23,208 nucleotides of DNA from DASTCC01 sp035711465. Lineage in GTDB: Bacteria; Acidobacteriota; Vicinamibacteria; Vicinamibacterales; SCN-69-37. This document shows, piece by piece, positions 18,629 to 23,208 of the stretch (positions are counted from its first letter, which is position 1; each line of letters begins with the position of its first letter). A program made the translations under genes and the position numbers. The DNA lies in NCBI GenBank assembly GCA_035711465.1, contig DASTCC010000529.1, forward strand, positions 1-23,208, read 5' to 3'. The notes beneath the pieces are model-generated. The model saw only the letters and a list, made by a program, of their open reading frames with translations. It ran no database searches and was not told where the DNA came from.

Positions 18629-19807
18629 GTGAAGCAGCTCGTCGCAGTCACGGCGCTCAATCTCAAGAGCCTGCCGCAGCGGCTCGGCGGCTCGGCGGTC
18701 GCCATCATCGGCATCGCCGGCGTCGTCGTCGTCTTCGTCGCGGTGCTGTCGATCGCGGAAGGCTTCAGGGCGGTGATGCAGGGCACCGGGGCGCCGGATC
18801 GCGCGCTGGTGATGCGCAGCGGCGCCGACAGCGAGATGACCAGCGGCCTCGCCGGCAATCAGATCGAGTTGATCAAGCAGGGCCCCGGGATCGTCAGGGA
18901 CGGCCAGCGGCCGACGGCGTCCGCCGAGCTCTACGTGATCATCGACCTGCCGAAGAAGTCGACCGGCACGCCGGCCAACGTGCCGATGCGCGGCGTCGGC
19001 CCCGAAGCGGCAAGCGTGCGGACCGAGTTCTCGATCGTCGACGGCCGGATGTTCGAGTTCGGCACCAACGAGGTGATCGTCGGCCGCGCCGCCGCCGGAC
19101 AGTTCAGCGGCCTCGCCGTCGGGTCGGAGATCCGGTCCGGCCAGACGAGCTGGAGAGTCGTCGGTCACTTCGAGACCAACGGCTCAGTCGCGGAGACCGA
19201 GATCTGGTGCGACGCGCGGACGCTGCAGGGCGTCTACCGCCGCGGCAACAGCTACCAGACCGTGCTCGCGCGGCTGGATTCGCCGGGAACGTTCGATGCG
19301 TTCAGGAACGCGTTGCTCACCGACCCGCAGCTGAACGTGCAGGTCCGGCGCGAGAACGAGTACTACGCCGCGCAGTCGGTCGCGCTCACCAGGCTCGTCA
19401 CCGTCGTCGGCTTCGGCATCGCGGGTCTCATGAGCCTCGGCGCGATCTTCGGCGCGATTCTGACGATGTACATGGCGGTGGCGAGCCGCGCGCGCGAGAT
19501 CGCGACCCTGCGCGCGCTCGGCTTCAACGCCTTCGCCGTGATCGTCTCGGTGCTCGCCGAATCGCTGGGCCTGGCCCTGATCGGCGGCGTCGCCGGCGGC
19601 CTGCTCGCCTACATCGGCTTCAACGGCTACCAGACGTCGACGATCAACTTCCAGACGTTCAGCCAGGTGGCGTTCGCGTTCAAGGTCACGCCGGCCCTGT
19701 TGATCATGGGCCTGACTTTCGCGCTGATGATGGGCTTCGTCGGCGGCCTGCTTCCGGCGGTGCGGGCGGCGAGGTTGCCGATTTCGTCAGCGCTTCGAGA
19801 GCTCTGA
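18629..19807 (+). CDS. FtsX/MacB-family ABC transporter permease, second of two
   Basis: This 392-residue permease has helix 1 at about 19-42, a periplasmic domain (with GGxxF-like and EVIVGRAAA segments, about 130-160) and three C-terminal helices starting near 257, 303 and 350. The motif ASRAREIATLRALGFN is the FtsX coupling region. It starts at GTG 18629, one base after the previous stop, with GAGGAGG seven bases upstream. It differs from the first permease in its periplasmic part, so the pair is likely a heterodimer. Its TGA (19805-19807) is within the first bases of a decamer array, and its last 21 bases overlap the 3' end of the convergent gene. Confidence 0.94.
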   Translation: MKQLVAVTALNLKSLPQRLGGSAVAIIGIAGVVVVFVAVLSIAEGFRAVMQGTGAPDRALVMRSGADSEMTSGLAGNQIELIKQGPGIVRDGQRPTASAELYVIIDLPKKSTGTPANVPMRGVGPEAASVRTEFSIVDGRMFEFGTNEVIVGRAAAGQFSGLAVGSEIRSGQTSWRVVGHFETNGSVAETEIWCDARTLQGVYRRGNSYQTVLARLDSPGTFDAFRNALLTDPQLNVQVRRENEYYAAQSVALTRLVTVVGFGIAGLMSLGAIFGAILTMYMAVASRAREIATLRALGFNAFAVIVSVLAESLGLALIGGVAGGLLAYIGFNGYQTSTINFQTFSQVAFAFKVTPALLIMGLTFALMMGFVGGLLPAVRAARLPISSALREL

Positions 19808-21808
19808 CGGGTGACGACGAGTTACGACGGGTGACGAGAGGTTACGGCGGGTGACCTCGGGTGACGATGGGTTACGACGGGTCACTTTGGTCACGACGGG
19901 TGACGGCGAGTTGCGGGAATAGTGCACCTCGCACCCGTACGGCGTCGACGCCGGCGTCGACACCGGGCGGCCGGCGAAGAGCTCGGTCAGCGCGCGGTCG
20001 ACGTAGTTCGTCGCGCCGTCGAGCGACGCGGGCTCGGTCTTCGGTTGATCGTCGATCGCGCCGTTGTAGACGACTTTTCCGGCCGGGTCGACGATGACCA
20101 TGTGCAGTGCGGTCGTGACGCCGTACTGACGGCCGACCAGGCCCTTTGGATCGAGCAGCACCGCCGTCGCCGCGACGTCGAGGGACTTGAAATACGTCTG
20201 CGACTCCTCTGGCGTCAGATAGCTGTGCGCGCCCTCTCCGGACGAATTGAGCAGCAGCCATCGCACGCCACGAGCGTTCCACTTCTTCTGCAGCGCCTGC
20301 ATCCGCCCAGACTTGTAGTGCTTGGCGACGTACGGACAGCCCTTCTCGTGCCACTCGAGCACGACGTAGCCGCCGCGGAGCTCCGCGAGCGAGCGCGTCG
20401 CACCGCGATCGTCGGTGGCCGAGAAGGCGGGCGCCGATTCACCGACGCGGACTTGCGTCCAGTCCGGCGGCTTCACCAGGGCGAGCACCGTGCTGTCGTC
20501 GCCGGCGGGCTTCACGATCAGGCAGTCGCCTTCGCCGACCGAGCCGCGCCGGACCGTGCCGAAGCTCTGATACAGCAGCCCCTGATGCGTCATCAGCAGG
20601 CGGTTGCCGCCCGACGCTACGGGCGATGTCATCAGCCTCTTCAGATCTGCGGCACGGCCGCGGTTGTTCATGGACAGCGCGGCATCGACGTCGGCCTTGC
20701 CGAACATCAACATCACGCTGCGGCGCGCGCGGTCGTACGGGCTCGCGAGCAGCTCCGAGAACGGAATCCTGAGCTCGACGAGATCCTTGCCGAGCTGCGT
20801 CGCCTGCGCCTCGCCCGCCGCTGAGAGCACCCGCTGCGTGCCGGGATCGTCGAAGTCGACGGGCGATCGATCCTCGCGCTCGTGGCTCGTGATGGCGTGA
20901 CGGCAGGCGACGACGAAGCCGCCGCGCTGCAGTTGAGCCAGGAGATCGGCGGTGAGCGCCGGCGGTGTGGTTGCCGGCGTCGGCGCTGGTGCTTGTGCCT
21001 CGACCACCGTCACGGTCGCAATCGCGAAGACGATGGCCGATGCGAGGCGAGTCGCAGCGGGCGCTTCGGGCCGGCCGATCGCGGGCGCACGCAGAGATTT
21101 CAGCAACAGCGCGGCGACGAGCGGCGCCGTGTAGCTGCCGCCGCGCTCTACGAACTCCCAGATCGGCGCGCCGGCGAGCGGAAACAGCGCCTCGGTCGCG
21201 ATCTTCCACCCTGCGGCCGCGAACATCAGCGAGGGACTTCGCCACAGCACGCAGGCGGCCGCAAGACCAAGCTCCAGGGCGCCGAACGCCCGCACTGAGG
21301 AACCGAGTCCCACCAGATCGAGATGGCTGACGATCAGTGGCGTTCCCAGCATCGCCAGCCAGCCGTGACCGGCGAGGAGCCACGCGGTGACCCAGCGGCA
21401 GGCGTCGATGACTGCCTCGATGGCGTCCTCGGTCCGAGGCGCCTGTACACGCGCGAACCAGCGCTGGCCGGTCGTCGCGACCAGCAGCGCCAGCGGCACG
21501 CCGAAATTCCCGGCCCGCTCGATCACCTCGCCGAAGCTCAGACCGGCGAGCGGACGCAGCGCCGCGGTGAACAGACACCAGATCGCGGCGTAGAGAAACA
21601 GCGCCCGCATCGGCAGCAGCAGGCCGGCAATGCCGATGGCGATGTCGATCGTGCCGACGATCGGCATCAGCGTGCTGCCGAGATCCGCACCGATCCCGAA
21701 CGTCTGGAAGAACACCAGCCACTCGCGCTTCTGCAGCAGTCCGAACGCACCGTGGCCGATGAAGCAGCACGCGAACCCGATCCGAAGCAGTACGAGCATC
21801 CGCGTCAT
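19787..21808 (-). CDS. Membrane fusion protein: duplicated DoxX-like region, histidine phosphatase and thioredoxin-like domain
   Basis: From ATG 21808 (GGGAGG five bases upstream) the protein has 673 residues. Residues 1-245 are polytopic and DoxX-like, in two similar halves (GHG at 18-20 and 147-149; an E-x-x-ER-x-G segment at 94-100 and 218-224). A helix at 255-272 and an Ala/Pro linker follow. Residues about 285-448 resemble the histidine phosphatase superfamily: Arg303-His304 in CRHA, Arg360 in SPYDRAR, His408 in THQG. Residues 454-630 are a thioredoxin/AhpC-like domain with a single active-site Cys491 (GCPYVAKHY), ending in the family's usual YGC-x-V-x-Y. The last 43 residues are encoded by the decamer array. 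The soluble domains probably face the periplasm. It follows a two-component system on the same strand by 111 bases. A redox or envelope-stress role is inference; substrates are unknown. Confidence 0.88.
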   Translation of the reverse strand: MTRMLVLLRIGFACCFIGHGAFGLLQKREWLVFFQTFGIGADLGSTLMPIVGTIDIAIGIAGLLLPMRALFLYAAIWCLFTAALRPLAGLSFGEVIERAGNFGVPLALLVATTGQRWFARVQAPRTEDAIEAVIDACRWVTAWLLAGHGWLAMLGTPLIVSHLDLVGLGSSVRAFGALELGLAAACVLWRSPSLMFAAAGWKIATEALFPLAGAPIWEFVERGGSYTAPLVAALLLKSLRAPAIGRPEAPAATRLASAIVFAIATVTVVEAQAPAPTPATTPPALTADLLAQLQRGGFVVACRHAITSHEREDRSPVDFDDPGTQRVLSAAGEAQATQLGKDLVELRIPFSELLASPYDRARRSVMLMFGKADVDAALSMNNRGRAADLKRLMTSPVASGGNRLLMTHQGLLYQSFGTVRRGSVGEGDCLIVKPAGDDSTVLALVKPPDWTQVRVGESAPAFSATDDRGATRSLAELRGGYVVLEWHEKGCPYVAKHYKSGRMQALQKKWNARGVRWLLLNSSGEGAHSYLTPEESQTYFKSLDVAATAVLLDPKGLVGRQYGVTTALHMVIVDPAGKVVYNGAIDDQPKTEPASLDGATNYVDRALTELFAGRPVSTPASTPYGCEVHYSRNSPSPVVTKVTRRNPSSPEVTRRNLSSPVVTRRHPSELSKR
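19806..19914. repeat. Eleven-unit decamer tandem array, consensus GACGGGTKAC
   Basis: From 19806 the sequence runs as head-to-tail ten-base units: GACGGGTGAC, GACGAGTTAC, GACGGGTGAC, GAGAGGTTAC, GGCGGGTGAC, CTCGGGTGAC, GATGGGTTAC, GACGGGTCAC, a nine-base TTTGGTCAC, GACGGGTGAC and GGCGAGTTGC. The period is close to one helical turn. On the - strand it is read as the C-terminal tail of the DoxX-phosphatase-thioredoxin protein. It begins at the stop codon of the permease gene. Confidence 0.85.
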
Positions 21809-21813
21809 CGCGA

Positions 21814-21837
21814 CCTCCCGCAGGGCCGCATCGGCCC
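21814..21837 (-). promoter_or_regulatory. Leader hairpin and ribosome site of the fusion gene
   Basis: GGGAGG (rc of 21814-21819) precedes ATG 21808 and decides this start over the longer frame to 21898. Four bases upstream of it is a perfect six-pair inverted repeat, GGGCCG-CAT-CGGCCC on the + strand (21823-21837). The hairpin could affect ribosome access, but it does not include the ribosome site. Confidence 0.45.
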
Positions 21838-21919
21838 GCATGGTCACGATAGAAAGTGCCGCGCGCGTCGAGGTGACGATCGCGTCCGATGAATGCAAGA
21901 AAGCGATGAAGGGCGATCG

Positions 21920-22591
21920 TTACTCGAGGCGGTAGCCGGCCTTCCGGACTGTCAGGATGTGCTGCGGCTCGGCCGGATCCCGCTCCAGCTTGCGCCGCAG
22001 CTCGGCGATGTGGGTGTCGACCGTCCGCGTCAGAACGGACGCCGAGTGTCCCCAGACCTCGGTGAGCAGATCGATCCGCGACGCCACCGAGCCGCGCCGG
22101 CGCAGCAGCGCGACCAGCAGATCGAACTCCATCGGCGTCAGCGTCACGTCCTGGCCGGCGCGCATCACGGTCCGTTTGCTGGCGTCGACGAGGACGTCCC
22201 CGAACCCGAAGCGCTCGTCCCGGGCCGGCCACGCTCGCCGCAGCAGCGCCTCGATCCGGGCCAGCAGCTCGAGCACGCCGAACGGCTTGGTGACGTAGTC
22301 GTCGGCGCCGAGCTTCAGCAGGCGGACCTTGTCGGCCTCCTCCGCGCGGGCGGTCAGCACCAGCACCGGCACGTCGCGGCGCGCGCTGCGCATCTCGCGC
22401 AGCACGCGATAGCCATCGAGCCCGGGCAACATCAGATCGAGCACGACCAGATCGGGAGCGCGCTCGCGAAAGGCCCGGACGCCGCACGGGCCGTCGGCCG
22501 CCCACTCGACTTCGTACCCTTCGATCTCGAGGTTGTTCCGCAGACCAGCGGCCAGGTCGCGATTGTCCTCGACCAGGAGTACTCGCTTCAT
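21920..22591 (-). CDS. OmpR/PhoB-family response regulator
   Basis: This 223-residue regulator has a receiver domain with acidic residues Glu8-Asp9, phospho-acceptor Asp52, Thr79 and Lys101. A winged-helix DNA-binding domain (about 125-222) includes LTPMEFDLLVALLRRRG, the recognition segment TRTVDTHIAELRRKLE and the final VRKAGYRLE. The ATG at 22591 overlaps the kinase stop by four bases (ATGA) and has no clear Shine-Dalgarno sequence, which suggests translational coupling to the kinase. Its target is unknown; the fusion gene 111 bases downstream is the obvious candidate or co-transcribed partner. Confidence 0.95.
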   Translation of the reverse strand: MKRVLLVEDNRDLAAGLRNNLEIEGYEVEWAADGPCGVRAFRERAPDLVVLDLMLPGLDGYRVLREMRSARRDVPVLVLTARAEEADKVRLLKLGADDYVTKPFGVLELLARIEALLRRAWPARDERFGFGDVLVDASKRTVMRAGQDVTLTPMEFDLLVALLRRRGSVASRIDLLTEVWGHSASVLTRTVDTHIAELRRKLERDPAEPQHILTVRKAGYRLE

Positions 22592-23208
22592 GCCGGAACG
22601 ACGGCGTGCCGATCGCGTTCGGCCGTCGGCGTGCCGGTGGAGAGTGTGACGACGAAGCCGGCGCCGCGAGTCCAGCGGTCGTCGACGATAGCGTCCCCCC
22701 CGTGACGGCGCGCGAGCTCGCGGACGATCGACAGCCCCAGCCCCGAGCCACCCTCGGACAACCCCGGCGCACGCCAGAAGGCGTCCCAGATTCGCGAGGC
22801 ATGCTCGCGCGCGATGCCGGGGCCCTCGTCGCCCACGCTCAGCGTCACCAACGAGGACGATGCCTCGACGCCGACGCGAATCGTCTGCCCCGCGGGCCCG
22901 AACTTGACGGCGTTGTCGAGCAGGTTGAGCAGGATCTGCCGGCAGACGTCGCGATCGACGGCCAGGGCGTCGACGCCGCGGGCGTCGAGCACGACGGTCG
23001 CGTCCTTGGCGGCCGCAAACGGCCTGAAGCTTTCGACGACGTCGCGGGCGAGCGCGCCGACGTCGGTCGCGACGCGGCTGATGGTGACGCGCTGCCGGCT
23101 GATGCGCGAGAACAGCAGCACCGTGTCGACCAGCGCGCCCAGCCGCTTCGACTCCTGCACGATCACCTCGGCCGCTCGCCTCCCCTCCTCCGGCGATCGC
23201 ACGCGGCC
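22588..23208 (-). CDS. Sensor histidine kinase, C-terminal part (5' end outside window)
   Basis: The frame is open to the window edge, so only the last 206 codons are present. The visible part starts in the second helix of the dimerisation domain (VIVQESKRLGALVDTVLLFSRI). It continues through an HATPase domain with N box (QILLNLLDNAVKFG), G1 box (DEGPGI), F box (IWDAFWR) and G2 box (GSGLGLSIV). The phospho-accepting histidine, any sensor domain and membrane helices lie outside the window. It precedes and overlaps the response regulator, forming a two-component pair. Confidence 0.93.
   Translation of the reverse strand, partial: GRVRSPEEGRRAAEVIVQESKRLGALVDTVLLFSRISRQRVTISRVATDVGALARDVVESFRPFAAAKDATVVLDARGVDALAVDRDVCRQILLNLLDNAVKFGPAGQTIRVGVEASSSLVTLSVGDEGPGIAREHASRIWDAFWRAPGLSEGGSGLGLSIVRELARRHGGDAIVDDRWTRGAGFVVTLSTGTPTAERDRHAVVPA

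Noticed and set aside
16787..19807. A single MacB-type fused ATPase-permease
   Set aside because: ATPase and permeases are separate genes with their own starts, stops and overlaps.
19806..19914. CRISPR array
   Set aside because: Units are ten bases, contiguous and degenerate, with no spacers and no cas genes nearby.
21809..21898. Thirty extra N-terminal residues for the DoxX-phosphatase-thioredoxin protein
   Set aside because: ATG 21808 has a strong GGGAGG site and begins just before the first membrane helix as in DoxX proteins; the extension has no ribosome site I can see.

Overview
The window is GC-rich (roughly two thirds G+C by eye) bacterial chromosome, most likely from an Acidobacteriota lineage, possibly a Vicinamibacteria-type organism. 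The main evidence is a PadR-family regulator translationally coupled to an ADOP-type duplicated orphan permease, a pair that is greatly expanded in Acidobacteriota. An alternative complex III plus caa3 oxidase cluster of the kind found in that phylum supports this. The genus cannot be named from sequence alone.

Bases 1-12051 are one respiratory operon on the + strand: actB, actC, actD, actE, actF, a small one-helix membrane protein gene, sco, coxB, coxA, coxC and coxD, closed by a strong hairpin. Alternative complex III (ActB-F, with ActA presumably just upstream) oxidises menaquinol or quinol. It passes electrons through its cytochrome c subunits to a caa3-type haem-copper oxidase whose CoxB carries its own cytochrome c domain. 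Sco supplies or maintains copper for CuA. CoxA has the YSHP motif of the A2 subfamily. Many genes overlap or abut, so expression is probably coupled.

Bases 11989-12308 are a convergent intergenic stretch holding the terminator and then an AT-richer island with short dyads, a direct repeat and a possible 20-codon ORF.

Bases 12309-19807 are two divergent units. On the - strand, a PadR regulator and an 878-residue ADOP permease overlap by ATGA. On the + strand is a four-gene efflux operon: membrane-fusion adaptor, ABC ATPase and two different FtsX/MacB-type permeases. The 244-base gap between them holds a TATACT box and two 18-base direct repeats spaced exactly 21 bases apart, a likely control element.

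Bases 19787-23208 are a - strand unit: a sensor kinase (cut by the window edge), an OmpR-type response regulator, and a large membrane protein. The last joins a duplicated DoxX-like membrane region, a histidine-phosphatase domain and a thioredoxin-like domain in one frame. Its C-terminal tail is encoded by an array of 10-base repeats lying between it and the convergent permease gene, and the two genes overlap at their 3' ends. This triple fusion and its repeat-encoded tail are the most unusual things in the window.
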